A DNA stretch of 7,931 bases from Acidimangrovimonas sp. (GCA_030147905.1 JASBUM010000212.1:1-7931); one strand, 5' to 3'. Shown: positions 1 to 7,459, counted from the first letter of the stretch. The notes: generated by a model not told the origin, from the sequence alone. A program made the numbers and translations.

Positions 1-261
1 GACATGGCGGTGCATAACCTCGCAACCGGACAGCCGCGGATGACACTGACCGGCTGGGCGGCGTCGCGGCTGGCCGAAATGACCCCGCCGGGCCACCACG
101 CGGTGATTCATGTCACGCTGACGGACGACCATCCATGGGCGCAGGCCTTCGTGGTGATCGAGGCGCGGCCCTCGGACGCCAGCCAGACCATCGCCGAAAC
201 ACATGCGGCAATCTCGGCAGACCCGGCGCCCAGCCGGTCAACGGGCGTGACCGATGCCTAG
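1..261 (+). CDS. acpS: holo-[acyl-carrier-protein] synthase, 3' part (5' end outside window)
   Basis: This is the C-terminal 86 residues of a protein whose start lies before the window. AcpS transfers the 4'-phosphopantetheine arm from CoA to apo-acyl carrier protein in the cytoplasm, which activates ACP for fatty acid synthesis. The stretch [13 protein letters not shown] followed by [27 protein letters not shown] matches the C-terminal part of AcpS, including the conserved H-V-T-L-T-D-D segment that precedes the last beta strand. AcpS proteins usually end right after that strand (E. coli AcpS ends in VIIES). Here about 31 polar, Ala/Ser-rich residues follow before the TAG, an unusual tail of unknown role. 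The stop region overlaps the next gene's ATG by 8 bases. The pdxJ-acpS-lepB-rnc-era-recO order is familiar in alphaproteobacteria and supports the call. Confidence 0.88.
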   Translation, partial: DMAVHNLATGQPRMTLTGWAASRLAEMTPPGHHAVIHVTLTDDHPWAQAFVVIEARPSDASQTIAETHAAISADPAPSRSTGVTDA

Positions 262-1084
262 ATCGCGGCTGCAATTCGCACGCCGGCGCGCGCCGTGGAT
301 CTTCGGGCGATGGTTCTCGCGGACGAAATTCGTGGTTTTCCTCGTCATCGTCACGGGGGTTTTCGGGACCCTGTTCCTGCGCCCCTATGTGATCGAGTCG
401 CCTGCGATGAAGGACACGCTGCGCATCGGCGACGTGGTGCTGGTCAACCGGGCGGCCTATGGCTATGCGCGGGCATCCTGCCCCTTTGATCTGTGTCCCT
501 TCCGCGGGCGCATCCTCTATTCCCCGCCACGCCGCGGCGACGTGGCGCTTTTCGCGCGGGGGCCCGGTGGGGGCACGCGGGGGGCGATGGTGCTCAGGAT
601 CATCGGTCTCCCCGGCGATCTGGTTCAGATCCGCGGCGGCCGCATGTGGCTGAACGGCGCCGTCGTGCCGATGCGGCGTGCCGACAGTTTCACCGAAACC
701 TTCGCCCCGCAGGGCGCGCGCGACCTGTGGCCGCGCTGTTCCAACGCCCCCGTGGGCGAGGGTGGCGCCTGCCGCAAGCTGCGCTGGCGCGAGACGCTTC
801 CCGGTGCGCGCGGGCCGCATGACGTGCTGACTCTGGGCGCGGCCGGGATGGCCGGCGCCGACACCCCCGCCTACCGGGTGCCGAAGGGCGATTACTTCGT
901 TCTCGGCGACAACCGCGACAACAGCGCCGACAGCCGCGTCGCGCCGGCCGCGGAGGGCGCGGGACTTGTCGCGCGCTCGGCGCTTCTGGGACAGGTCATG
1001 GGGGTTCTGTTCTCGGTCGGGACGGGGCCGGTCTATGCATTCTGGAACTGGCGCCCGGGTCGAATCCTTGCCTCTGTGCCATGA
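254..1084 (+). CDS. signal peptidase I-like protein lacking both catalytic residues (predicted inactive paralogue of LepB)
   Basis: Codes for 276 residues: a very basic N-terminus, one membrane segment (about residues 24-42) and a periplasmic signal peptidase I (S26) domain. Seen in sequence: the box B motif that reads PSGSMKDTL in the next gene reads ESPAMKDTL here, so the nucleophile Ser is Ala51 (GCG, 404-406). The box D motif [11 protein letters not shown] reads [11 protein letters not shown], so the general-base Lys is Leu114 (CTC, 593-595). The rest of the fold is kept: Ser49 at the place of E. coli Ser88, the CPFDLC pair, a second Cys pair near 160-175, IIGLPGD, and [11 protein letters not shown] at 218-228. 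From Ser49 to Phe100, 34 of 52 positions match the downstream LepB by hand alignment. A Gly-rich loop (GPGGGTRG, about three residues longer than in LepB) precedes the lost Lys. No frameshift or early stop is present. The ATG lies within the end of acpS (8-base overlap) with no clear ribosome-binding site, suggesting translational coupling. Known parallel: S. aureus SpsA, an inactive paralogue directly upstream of active SpsB. A role in binding signal peptides or modulating LepB is inference. Confidence 0.85.
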   Translation: MPRSRLQFARRRAPWIFGRWFSRTKFVVFLVIVTGVFGTLFLRPYVIESPAMKDTLRIGDVVLVNRAAYGYARASCPFDLCPFRGRILYSPPRRGDVALFARGPGGGTRGAMVLRIIGLPGDLVQIRGGRMWLNGAVVPMRRADSFTETFAPQGARDLWPRCSNAPVGEGGACRKLRWRETLPGARGPHDVLTLGAAGMAGADTPAYRVPKGDYFVLGDNRDNSADSRVAPAAEGAGLVARSALLGQVMGVLFSVGTGPVYAFWNWRPGRILASVP

Positions 1085-1123
1085 GTTGGGCAAGTCCTTG
1101 CGTCCAGCGAAGAAGTGACCGGC

Positions 1124-1159
1124 GTCAAACTTGACAGCATGCTCTTCGACGCGCATGAA
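1124..1159 (+). promoter_or_regulatory. candidate promoter for lepB, with a small dyad over its -35 box
   Basis: In the 105-base gap before lepB there is a perfect TTGACA at 1131-1136, a 17-base spacer and CATGAA at 1154-1159 (3 of 6 matches to TATAAT). Transcription would begin near 1166, about 24 bases before the ATG at 1190. GTCAA-AC-TTGAC (1124-1135) is a 5-bp-arm inverted repeat covering the -35 box, and could be an operator or chance. The strong -35 and correct spacing favour a promoter, while the weak -10 argues for caution. Confidence 0.35.
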
Positions 1160-1189
1160 GCGCCGACCGGAACACAGGCGGGGCATGGC

Positions 1190-1978
1190 ATGGCGGCGAA
1201 GGCACAAAAGCGCGACGGTTTTTTGGAAACAGTGAAAACCGTCGTCTATGCGTTGTTGATCGCCGGTGTGTTCCGGACCTTCTTCTTCCAGCCGTTCTGG
1301 ATCCCGTCGGGATCCATGAAGGACACGCTCCTGATCGGTGACTTCCTTTTCGTCAACAAGATGGCCTACGGCTATTCGCGCTATTCCTGCCCGTTCGACC
1401 TGTGCCCGATCTCGGGGCGGGTTCTGGCCTCGATGCCCAAGCGCGGCGACGTGGTCGTCTTCCGTCATCCGGTCAACGGCGAGGATTTCATCAAGCGCCT
1501 GATCGGCCTGCCCGGCGACACGATCCAGGTGCGGCAGGGGCGGCTTTACATCAACGGCAAGGAAGTGCCTGAAAAGCAGGACGGAACCTTCAAGGAAATC
1601 GAGGAGCCGCAGGGCCCTGCCGGTGGTCTGCCGCGTTGTGCCAACGGACCGGTGCCGCTGGGCGCGGTCTGCGACAAGGCCCGATTCCGCGAAACGCTGC
1701 CCAACGGCGTGACCCATGATATCCTCAAGATCACCGATCAGGGCTATGCCAACAACACGCCCGTCTTCACCGTGCCGAAGGGCGAGTTCTTCTTCATGGG
1801 CGACAACCGCGACAATTCCGAGGACAGCCGCTTTCCGCAGCAGGCGGGGGGTGTCGGCTTCGTACCGTTCCAGAACCTGATCGGTCGCGCCGACCGGATC
1901 ATATTCTCCTCGGCCGGGCGGTCGCTGTTCTATTTCTGGACCTGGCGCGCGAACCGGTTCTTCAAGGCGATCGAGTGA
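1190..1978 (+). CDS. lepB: signal peptidase I (active form)
   Basis: 262-residue inner-membrane endopeptidase that removes signal peptides from exported preproteins on the periplasmic face. The start was placed at ATG 1190 ([11 protein letters not shown]), the usual N-terminus for alphaproteobacterial LepB. A GTG at 1115 would add 25 residues but lies upstream of the candidate promoter. One membrane segment covers about residues 18-36. Box B is [13 protein letters not shown] with nucleophile Ser42 (TCC, 1313-1315). Box D is [11 protein letters not shown] with general base Lys102 (AAG, 1493-1495). Box E is [11 protein letters not shown] at 204-214. The Ser/Lys dyad is therefore complete. Two Cys pairs (CPFDLC near 67-72, and [12 protein letters not shown] further on) are shared with the upstream paralogue. 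The ribosome-binding site is only a weak purine stretch (AGGCGGGG). The gene overlaps rnc by four bases (GTGA). It must carry the signal peptidase activity of this locus, since its neighbour lacks the dyad. Confidence 0.95.
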   Translation: MAAKAQKRDGFLETVKTVVYALLIAGVFRTFFFQPFWIPSGSMKDTLLIGDFLFVNKMAYGYSRYSCPFDLCPISGRVLASMPKRGDVVVFRHPVNGEDFIKRLIGLPGDTIQVRQGRLYINGKEVPEKQDGTFKEIEEPQGPAGGLPRCANGPVPLGAVCDKARFRETLPNGVTHDILKITDQGYANNTPVFTVPKGEFFFMGDNRDNSEDSRFPQQAGGVGFVPFQNLIGRADRIIFSSAGRSLFYFWTWRANRFFKAIE

Positions 1979-2664
1979 GACTGTCGAGCGAGCTGCAGCG
2001 TTTCTGTCAGGAGATCGGGTACGAATTCGAACGGCCCGAGCTGCTGTTGCGCGCGCTGACGCATGCCTCGATCTCGGGGCCCACACGCCCGGACAACCAG
2101 CGGCTGGAATTCCTCGGTGATCGCGTCCTGGGTCTGGTCATGGCCGAGGCCTTGCTGGAAGCCGACGAGGCCGCGACCGAAGGTCAGCTTGCGCCTCGCT
2201 TCAACGCGCTGGTGCGCAAGGAGACCTGTGCCGAGGTTGCGCGCGATATCGGACTGGGCGAGGTGCTTCGCCTGGGCCGGTCCGAGATGCTGTCGGGAGG
2301 GCGGCGCAAGAACGCGCTGCTGGGTGACGGGCTCGAGGCGCTGATCGCGGCGGTCTATCTCGACGGCGGCTTCGCGGCGGCGCGCGCACTGGTGCTGCGG
2401 CTGTGGGCGGGGCGGGTGGATGATGTGGCGCTGGATGCGCGCGATGCCAAGACCGCCTTGCAGGAATGGGCGCAGGCGCGCGGACAGACGCCGCCGCGCT
2501 ATGTCGAAACGGGCCGCGAGGGTCCCGATCATGCGCCGGTCTTCACCGTGGAGGTGCGCCTTGACGACGGGCGGTCCGCGGCGGCCAGTGCAGGAACCAA
2601 GCGCAACGCCGAGCAGCTTGCCGCGCGCATGCTGCTGGAACAGGTGGAGATGGCCGATGGCTGA
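1975..2664 (+). CDS. rnc: ribonuclease III
   Basis: 229-residue double-stranded-RNA endonuclease used in rRNA precursor and mRNA processing, a usual length for the family. The catalytic domain (about 1-150) carries the signature [12 protein letters not shown] with metal-binding/catalytic Glu45 and Asp49, and the second acidic cluster in [17 protein letters not shown] with Asp118 and Glu121. The double-stranded-RNA-binding domain follows at about 155-224 ([14 protein letters not shown] to [13 protein letters not shown]). The GTG start overlaps the TGA of lepB as GTGA, a classical coupling arrangement, and the gene's end overlaps era by eight bases. All key residues are present. The lepB-rnc-era order is widely conserved in proteobacteria. 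Confidence 0.96.
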   Translation: MRLSSELQRFCQEIGYEFERPELLLRALTHASISGPTRPDNQRLEFLGDRVLGLVMAEALLEADEAATEGQLAPRFNALVRKETCAEVARDIGLGEVLRLGRSEMLSGGRRKNALLGDGLEALIAAVYLDGGFAAARALVLRLWAGRVDDVALDARDAKTALQEWAQARGQTPPRYVETGREGPDHAPVFTVEVRLDDGRSAAASAGTKRNAEQLAARMLLEQVEMADG

Positions 2665-3580
2665 GGAAGGGCGCCGCGCGGGTTTCGTCGCGCTGATCGG
2701 CGAGCCGAATGCCGGCAAGTCCACCCTGCTGAACCGGATGGTGGGGGCCAAGGTCTCGATCGTCACCCACAAGGTGCAGACCACCCGCAGCCGCATTCGC
2801 GGCATCGCGATGGAAGGCGACGCCCAGATCGTCTTCGTCGACACGCCCGGGCTCTTCCGTCCGCGGCGCCGGCTGGATCGCGCGATGGTCGCCGCCGCGT
2901 GGGGCGGGGCGGCCGATGCCGATATCGTGGTGCTGCTGGTCGAGGCGCATCGCGGGCTGACGCCGGGGGTCGAGGCCATCATCGAGGCTCTGCACGAACG
3001 GGTCGCGGCCGGGCGGAAGGTGGTGCTGGCGATCAACAAGATCGACCGCGTCAAGGCCGAGACCCTGCTGGCGCTGTCGCAGCGTCTGAACGAGGCCTAT
3101 CCCTTCGCGCGCAGCTTCATGATCTCGGCCGAGCGCGGCCACGGGGTCGACGACCTGCGGGCCTGGCTGGCGGGCGAGCTTCCGCAGGGGCCATGGCTCT
3201 ATCCGCCCGACCAGATCGCCGATCTGCCGATGCGCATGATCGCCGCCGAGATCACCCGCGAGAAGCTGACGCTGCGCCTGCACGAGGAACTGCCCTATCA
3301 GCTGACGGTCGAGACCGAACAGTGGCAGGACCGCAAGGATGGCTCCACCCGGATCGACCAGGTGATCTATGTCGCGCGCGAGGGGCATCGCGGCATCGTG
3401 CTGGGCCACCGCGGCGAGACGGTCAAGGCGGTGGGGCAGGCGGCACGGGCTGAAATCGCGGCCTTTCTCGGCCATCCGGTGCATCTGTTCCTGCAGGTCA
3501 AGCTGCGCGAGAACTGGCAGGACGAGGCGGAACGCTACGGCGAGATGGGGCTGGATATCCGCGATGGTGACGCGCGGTGA
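2657..3580 (+). CDS. era: GTPase Era
   Basis: 307-residue GTPase that binds 16S rRNA near its 3' end and assists 30S subunit maturation. GTPase motifs in order: G1 GEPNAGKS at 15-22, G2 region [10 protein letters not shown] near 40-49, G3 DTPG at 62-65, G4 NKID at 127-130, and G5 SAE near 154. A C-terminal KH domain follows ([22 protein letters not shown]), with the GHRG loop that contacts RNA, ending in the typical [25 protein letters not shown]. The start is the ATG at 2657 inside the end of rnc (8-base overlap). Reading further upstream in frame would only add a shadow of rnc. Length and motifs are normal, with nothing missing. Confidence 0.96.
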   Translation: MAEEGRRAGFVALIGEPNAGKSTLLNRMVGAKVSIVTHKVQTTRSRIRGIAMEGDAQIVFVDTPGLFRPRRRLDRAMVAAAWGGAADADIVVLLVEAHRGLTPGVEAIIEALHERVAAGRKVVLAINKIDRVKAETLLALSQRLNEAYPFARSFMISAERGHGVDDLRAWLAGELPQGPWLYPPDQIADLPMRMIAAEITREKLTLRLHEELPYQLTVETEQWQDRKDGSTRIDQVIYVAREGHRGIVLGHRGETVKAVGQAARAEIAAFLGHPVHLFLQVKLRENWQDEAERYGEMGLDIRDGDAR

Positions 3581-3909
3581 CACGGCTGACCAGCCGGTTG
3601 TGGGTGGATGCCTATCTGACCCGGCTCCGGCTTGCCGATATCCCGGCCTATGTGGTTGCGCATGGCGACGACACTGCCGGCGCGGTGATCGTCAAGGTCT
3701 CTACCCTCGACGGCCGGGCGTGCAGCTTTCAGCGCAGCTTCGAGCCGATGCGCGGCGAGCGGGTGTGGATCACGCTGAACGACGGCGCCGAGGCGGAGGT
3801 CGATGCCGCGCTCGAGCGGCAGCGCCGGCGCGATCCCGACCTGTGGGTGATCGAGATCGAGGATAGGGCGGGACGCCACCTGCTCGATCAGCCCGGCTTG
3901 GCAGACTGA
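3577..3909 (+). CDS. DUF1491 family protein
   Basis: A 110-residue protein of unknown function that starts at GTG overlapping the TGA of era by four bases. The sequence ([16 protein letters not shown] near the N-terminus, then [19 protein letters not shown] and [23 protein letters not shown]) resembles the DUF1491 family, which in Rhodobacterales is commonly found between era and recO. No signal peptide, membrane segment or recognisable catalytic motif is seen. A compact mixed alpha/beta cytoplasmic protein is likely. The coupled position behind era suggests co-expression with era but does not show a function. Confidence 0.8.
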   Translation: MTRLTSRLWVDAYLTRLRLADIPAYVVAHGDDTAGAVIVKVSTLDGRACSFQRSFEPMRGERVWITLNDGAEAEVDAALERQRRRDPDLWVIEIEDRAGRHLLDQPGLAD

Positions 3910-4078
3910 CGACGGGCATGGCGGCGTCGGAAGCGGCGCGCCGGGGGAGTGTCGTAACGCTCCGGCGATCGCCTGCGCCCGGATGTGCGGCCCGGGTCAC
4001 GACCGGGCGGCGCGCATGCATGGGCAGTACCGGGCGGGAGGCCTTGCGGCGGCGCGGCGCGCGGCCATACTGGCCGCC
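3910..4078. other. intergenic region before recO with several dyads
   Basis: This 169-base GC-rich gap lies between the DUF1491 gene and recO, with no convincing coding content. It holds a perfect 10-bp palindrome GGCGATCGCC (3964-3973), a GCCCGG-N7-CCGGGC inverted repeat (3990-4008) and a hairpin just before recO (entered separately). No T-rich tail follows any of them, so an intrinsic terminator is not supported. It is the longest break in the plus-strand block and may mark a transcription boundary. Confidence 0.5.
4061..4077 (+). promoter_or_regulatory. hairpin abutting the recO start codon, overlapping a possible -10
   Basis: GCGGCCA-TAC-TGGCCGC is a perfect 7-bp inverted repeat with a 3-base centre, ending one base before the recO ATG at 4079. 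There is no Shine-Dalgarno sequence in the space it occupies. CATACT (4066-4071) inside it matches a -10 box in 4 of 6 positions, with a weak TTGCGG (4044-4049) 16 bases upstream. If used, transcription would begin at or next to the ATG. The dyad is seen directly; its role is inferred. Confidence 0.3.
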
Positions 4079-4852
4079 ATGGAATGGCAGGACGAAGGCG
4101 TCGTACTGGCGATGCGGCGGCATGGCGAAAGCGGCGCGATCCTTCAGGTGTTCACCGCCGCCCACGGGCGGCATGCCGGCGTCGTCCGCGGCGGCGGGAC
4201 GGCGCGGCTGTCGGCGATGTTGCAGCCGGGCACGCAGCTTCGCCTGACCTGGCGGGCGCGGCTGTCCGAGCATATCGGCAGTTTCCGGCCGGAGCCGCTC
4301 CATGCCCGCGCGCCGGCGCTGCTGGGCGACCGGCTGGGACTGGCGGGGCTGAACGCGGTATGCGCGCTTCTCGCCTTCAGCCTGCCGGAACGCGAGCCTC
4401 AGGCCCGGCTTTATGCCCGGTCGCTGGTGCTCCTCGATGGATTGGGGCGCCTGCCCGACTGGCCGCTATCCTATCTGCACTGGGAAATGGCATTGCTCGA
4501 AGAGATGGGCTTCGGCCTCGACCTGTCGCGCTGCGCGTTGAGCGGGACGACCGATGACCTCGCCTATGTCAGTCCGCGCAGCGGCCGGGCGGTGGCGCGC
4601 GCGGCGGCGGGCGACTGGGCGCCCAGGCTGCTGCCGATGCCGGCCTGCATGCTGGGGCAGGGCCCGGCCACACCGGAGGAAGTCGTCGCGGGGCTGGCGG
4701 TGACCGGGCATTTCCTGGCGCATCATCTGGCGCCGGCCCTGGGCGACAGGCCCCTTCCGGCGGCGCGGGCGCGCCTGGTGGCGCTTCTGGCGCAGGGGGC
4801 GGCGGCGGGGACGGAGTGGGGCCGCCCCTCCGGGGCGCCGCGCGACCGCTAG
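4079..4852 (+). CDS. recO: DNA repair protein RecO
   Basis: 257-residue recombination mediator that with RecR helps load RecA on SSB-coated single-stranded DNA (RecFOR pathway). The N-terminus [23 protein letters not shown] and the following [11 protein letters not shown] are typical of the RecO OB-fold domain (about 1-80). A helical C-terminal domain follows, containing the conserved alphaproteobacterial stretch [20 protein letters not shown]. Only one Cys is present there, so the four-Cys zinc site known in some RecO proteins is absent. ATG 4079 was chosen because homology begins at MEWQDEG; the open frame continues upstream to 3983 without family similarity. The stop TAG lies in a CTAG shared with the convergent mcd gene. 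A CGCCCC-TCC-GGGGCG hairpin (4823-4837) lies within the last codons. Confidence 0.92.
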   Translation: MEWQDEGVVLAMRRHGESGAILQVFTAAHGRHAGVVRGGGTARLSAMLQPGTQLRLTWRARLSEHIGSFRPEPLHARAPALLGDRLGLAGLNAVCALLAFSLPEREPQARLYARSLVLLDGLGRLPDWPLSYLHWEMALLEEMGFGLDLSRCALSGTTDDLAYVSPRSGRAVARAAAGDWAPRLLPMPACMLGQGPATPEEVVAGLAVTGHFLAHHLAPALGDRPLPAARARLVALLAQGAAAGTEWGRPSGAPRDR

Positions 4853-6504
4853 CCCAGAAGCCGCCGCGCGATCACCTGCGCCTGAATCTCGGCCGCGCCC
4901 TCGAAGATGTTGAGGATCCGCGCGTCGCACAGGATGCGGCTCACGGGATATTCGAGCGCGAAGCCGTTGCCGCCGTGGATCTGAACCGCATTGTCAGCCG
5001 CCGCCCAGGCCACCCGCGCGCCCAGAAGCTTGGCCATGCCTGCCTCGAGGTCGCAGCGCCGCCCGTCGTCCTTTCTGCGCGCCGCATGATAGGTGAGTTG
5101 CCGCGCGATCATGATCTCTACCGCCATCATCGCAAGCTTTCCGGCGACGCGCGGGAAGGCCGCCAGCGGCTGGCCGAACTGCCGGCGCGCGAAAGCATAG
5201 GCCATGCCCGCATCCAGTGCCGACTGGGCGACACCGACGGCGCGCGCGGCCGTCTGGATCCGCGCGCTCTCAAAGGTCTGCATCAGTTGCTTGAAGCCCG
5301 CACCCTCGACCCCGCCCAGAAGATTGCCGGCGGGAACCGGAAAGGCATCGAAGCCCAGTTCGTATTCCTTCATCCCGCGATAGCCGAGCACGCCGATCTC
5401 GGTGCCGGTCAGGCCCGTGTCGGGGAAGGCCGCGCCGTCCCCTGCCGGCGTCTTCTCGGCGAGAAACATCGACAGCCCGCGCCAGTCGGTGCTTTCGGGG
5501 TCGGTGCGCGCCAGCACCGTCATCAGTCCCGCGCGCGCGGCATGGGTTATCCATGTCTTCGCACCGGTCAGGTGATAGATGTCGCCATCGAGGCGGGCGC
5601 GGGTGCGCAGGCTGCCCAGATCCGATCCGGTGTCGGGTTCGGTGAATACGGCAGTGGGCAGCACCGCACCGCTCGCGATCAGCGGCAGCCACCGGGCCTT
5701 CTGGGCCTCGGTTCCGCCACACAGGATAAGCTCGGCGGCGATCTCGGCGCGCGTGCCGAGGCTGCCGACCCCGAGGTAGCCGCGTGACAATTCCTCGGAG
5801 ACCACCACCATGGCGGTCTTGCCCAGACCGGCGCCGCCATGCGCCTCGGGGATGGTCAGGCCGAAGACCCCCATCCCGGCGAGAGCCTCGATGATAGGCG
5901 CAGGAATGAGCCGGTCTTCGAGATGCCAGCGATGGGCATCGGGGGCGATCCGTTCGTCGCTGAAGCGGCGGAACTGGTCGCGGACCATCTCCAGTTCGTC
6001 GTCGAGCCCGCAATCGCCCGCGGTGGCACGGCCGGAATTCCCATGCATCAGTTGTACCAGACGCTGCCTCGCGGCGGGGTCCGCGCCCCGTTCCATGGCG
6101 ATTCTGGTCGCCGGTCCCGGCTCGGACGCCAGCCCGAAATCGGCGGGCCGGGCGAATTCGCCCTGACTCATCGGGATGCCGCCGTGGATCTGCGCCAGAT
6201 ATTCGCCGAAGCCGATATCGAGGATCAGGGATTCGATCTCTCCCATGCGGCCGCCAGCGTGCAGCGCGCTTGCCCAGTCCTGAAGCTGGCCCAGACCCTC
6301 GACATAGGTGGCCAGCCAGGCGAGGGCATGGGCGGCATGCTGGTGACGGTCGATGTCTTCGGCGCGCGCCGGTCCGTCATGCCCGATCCGTCCGCGCAGC
6401 CCGTCCCTTGCCGCATCGAGCAGGGACCGGGCCTCGGCGAGGGCGGCGGCGGCATTCGCGACCGCCGCGTCATGCGCGCCGTCCTTCACCCCGTCATGTG
6501 GCAT
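4849..6504 (-). CDS. mcd: (2S)-methylsuccinyl-CoA dehydrogenase, acyl-CoA dehydrogenase family
   Basis: 551-residue flavoenzyme predicted to oxidise (2S)-methylsuccinyl-CoA to mesaconyl-CoA in the ethylmalonyl-CoA pathway, which lets bacteria without isocitrate lyase grow on acetyl-CoA-yielding substrates. Ordinary acyl-CoA dehydrogenases have about 380-400 residues. This protein has about 165 extra N-terminal residues, including [19 protein letters not shown] at 98-116, which is characteristic of Mcd. The acyl-CoA dehydrogenase core follows: [20 protein letters not shown] (169-188), [17 protein letters not shown] (287-303, flavin/substrate region), WITHAARAG (318-326), [10 protein letters not shown] (438-447), [14 protein letters not shown] (507-520) and [10 protein letters not shown] (532-541). 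Glu535 lies where medium-chain dehydrogenases carry the catalytic base. A good AAAGGAG ribosome-binding site lies 7 bases before the ATG. The gene converges on recO and diverges from the TauE/SafE gene. The family is certain; the exact substrate rests on the N-terminal region. Confidence 0.88.
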   Translation of the reverse strand: MPHDGVKDGAHDAAVANAAAALAEARSLLDAARDGLRGRIGHDGPARAEDIDRHQHAAHALAWLATYVEGLGQLQDWASALHAGGRMGEIESLILDIGFGEYLAQIHGGIPMSQGEFARPADFGLASEPGPATRIAMERGADPAARQRLVQLMHGNSGRATAGDCGLDDELEMVRDQFRRFSDERIAPDAHRWHLEDRLIPAPIIEALAGMGVFGLTIPEAHGGAGLGKTAMVVVSEELSRGYLGVGSLGTRAEIAAELILCGGTEAQKARWLPLIASGAVLPTAVFTEPDTGSDLGSLRTRARLDGDIYHLTGAKTWITHAARAGLMTVLARTDPESTDWRGLSMFLAEKTPAGDGAAFPDTGLTGTEIGVLGYRGMKEYELGFDAFPVPAGNLLGGVEGAGFKQLMQTFESARIQTAARAVGVAQSALDAGMAYAFARRQFGQPLAAFPRVAGKLAMMAVEIMIARQLTYHAARRKDDGRRCDLEAGMAKLLGARVAWAAADNAVQIHGGNGFALEYPVSRILCDARILNIFEGAAEIQAQVIARRLLG

Positions 6505-6677
6505 TGCGCAGCTCCTTTCCCCGGCGATCCTCGTGCTGCCATGGCATAATAATTTTGCACATGCAGCGCAATAATAATTCCAAAATCATCGCGAACAAGC
6601 ACGAAAATAACCATTCCACCGGCGTGCGCCGCTGCGCGGAAACCGCTATAGCGAGAGGGCGCGATAGGAGGAAACCC
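6505..6677. promoter_or_regulatory. divergent control region of mcd and the permease gene
   Basis: This 173-base gap between two divergently read genes has an AT-rich patch (about 6545-6615) that stands out from the GC-rich surroundings. ATAATAATT occurs twice (6546-6554 and 6571-6579). Possible mcd promoters on the minus strand are TATTAT (6551-6546), with no convincing -35, or TATTAT (6576-6571) with TTGTTC (6598-6593) at a 16-base spacing. On the plus strand a TATAGC lies at 6647-6652 without a good -35, and a strong AGGAGG ribosome-binding site (6666-6671) precedes the permease ATG. That the region carries promoters follows from layout and base composition; the exact boxes are uncertain. 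Confidence 0.5.
6555..6571. promoter_or_regulatory. inverted repeat TTGCAC-N5-GCGCAA, candidate operator
   Basis: TTGCAC and GCGCAA form a 17-base dyad with one mismatch per arm pair, flanked on both sides by A/T runs and by the two ATAATAATT repeats. It overlaps or adjoins the possible mcd promoter elements. The left arm with its flank (TTTTGCAC) resembles the TTTGCAAA-type motif recognised by the short-chain fatty acyl-CoA regulators (ScfR family, for example PccR of Rhodobacter). This link is from memory of the family and is not demonstrated here. Confidence 0.4.
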
Positions 6678-7436
6678 ATGGTCGGACTGGAGCCCGGACT
6701 GCTGCCGGCGGTGGTCACCGTCACGCTGGTTGCCAGCTTCGTCAAGGGTGCGGTCGGCTTCGCGATGCCGATGATCATGATCTCGGGGCTTGCCTCCTTG
6801 CTGCCGGCGGACCAGGCGCTGGCGGCGCTGATCCTGCCGACGATGCTGACCAACGGCGTGCAGGCCTTCCGACAGGGCTGGCGCGCGGCGCTGGCCACGG
6901 CGGTGGACTGGTGGCGGCTGATCGCGACGATCTGCCTGTTCATCCTGCTGTCGTCGCAGCTTGTGCCGCGGATTCCGCAGGCCGTATTGCTGCTGGTTCT
7001 GGGCGTGTCGATCGTGGCCTTCGTATTCAGCCAGCTTGCCGGCCGACGCATCCGCTTTCCCGCCGGGCGGCGGGGGCTGGCCGAGGTCATGGCGGGTGCG
7101 GTCGGCGGCTTCTACGGCGGGCTTTCCGGTGTCTGGGGGCCGCCGACGATCGCGCTTTTGCTGTCGGTGGGCGCCGAAAAGCGCGAAAGCATCCGGGTGC
7201 AGGGCGTGGTCTATCTGATCGGTTCGGTCATGCTGTTGCTGGCGCATCTGCGCTCGGGCGTCTTCAACGCGCAGACGGCGCCGCTGTCGGCGCTTCTGGT
7301 GGTGCCGGCCTTCGCCGGACTCTGGGCGGGTTTCCAGGTGCAGGACAGGCTCGACGCGGTGCGGTTTCGGCGCTGGACCCTCATGGTGCTGGCGATCGCC
7401 GGGCTCAATCTCGTTCGGCGCGCGCTGACGGGCTGA
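6678..7436 (+). CDS. TauE/SafE (DUF81) family membrane permease
   Basis: 252-residue, very hydrophobic inner-membrane protein with about seven to eight predicted membrane segments (near residues 7-25, 26-50, 70-92, 97-115, 135-155, 170-190, 200-220 and 230-248). The two family hallmark regions are visible: SFVKGAVGFAMPMIM near the N-terminus and, halfway through, GGFYGGLSGVWGPPTIALLL. These are the two related halves typical of TauE/SafE proteins. Members have been proposed to export sulfite, sulfoacetate or other small organic anions, but most, including this one, have no known substrate. The start is set by TAGGAGG six bases before the ATG at 6678; the frame stays open upstream to 6270, but that part is antisense to mcd. 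The gene is divergent from mcd and convergent with pckA. A dyad begins right after its stop. Confidence 0.88.
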   Translation: MVGLEPGLLPAVVTVTLVASFVKGAVGFAMPMIMISGLASLLPADQALAALILPTMLTNGVQAFRQGWRAALATAVDWWRLIATICLFILLSSQLVPRIPQAVLLLVLGVSIVAFVFSQLAGRRIRFPAGRRGLAEVMAGAVGGFYGGLSGVWGPPTIALLLSVGAEKRESIRVQGVVYLIGSVMLLLAHLRSGVFNAQTAPLSALLVVPAFAGLWAGFQVQDRLDAVRFRRWTLMVLAIAGLNLVRRALTG

Positions 7437-7459
7437 AACGGCACCGGTGCCGCGGTTTC
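7435..7459. terminator. candidate hairpin terminator after the permease gene
   Basis: The 14-bp perfect palindrome CGGCACCGGTGCCG (7439-7452) begins two bases after the TGA. Outer GAAAC/GTTTC arms (7435-7439, 7455-7459) can extend pairing past a small bulge. The plus-strand tail has only GTTTC, so it is weak as a Rho-independent terminator. Its position between convergent genes supports a role in either direction. Confidence 0.35.

Noticed and set aside
254..1084. Treating the first signal peptidase-like gene as a pseudogene
   Set aside because: No frameshift, stop or truncation is visible, and non-catalytic motifs are well kept. It looks like a pseudoenzyme, not a decaying gene, although only comparison with relatives can settle this.
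1115..1189. Upstream GTG start for lepB adding 25 residues
   Set aside because: The added residues lack family resemblance and overlap the candidate promoter; ATG 1190 gives the usual LepB N-terminus.
113..2086. 657-codon open frame on the minus strand spanning both signal peptidase genes
   Set aside because: It is fully antisense to three well-recognised genes, and its translation is Arg/His/Asp-rich without any family resemblance. Long antisense frames are expected in GC-rich coding DNA.
2543..3583. 346-codon minus-strand open frame antisense to era
   Set aside because: Same explanation: era has all its GTPase and KH motifs on the plus strand, and the antisense product resembles no known protein.
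3990..4008. GCCCGG-N7-CCGGGC as a terminator after the DUF1491 gene
   Set aside because: There is no T tract after the stem and it lies 80 bases beyond the stop; it was left as a dyad of unknown role.
3983..4078. Upstream extension of recO by 32 codons
   Set aside because: RecO similarity begins exactly at MEWQDEG; the extension is a GC-rich frame without recognisable content.
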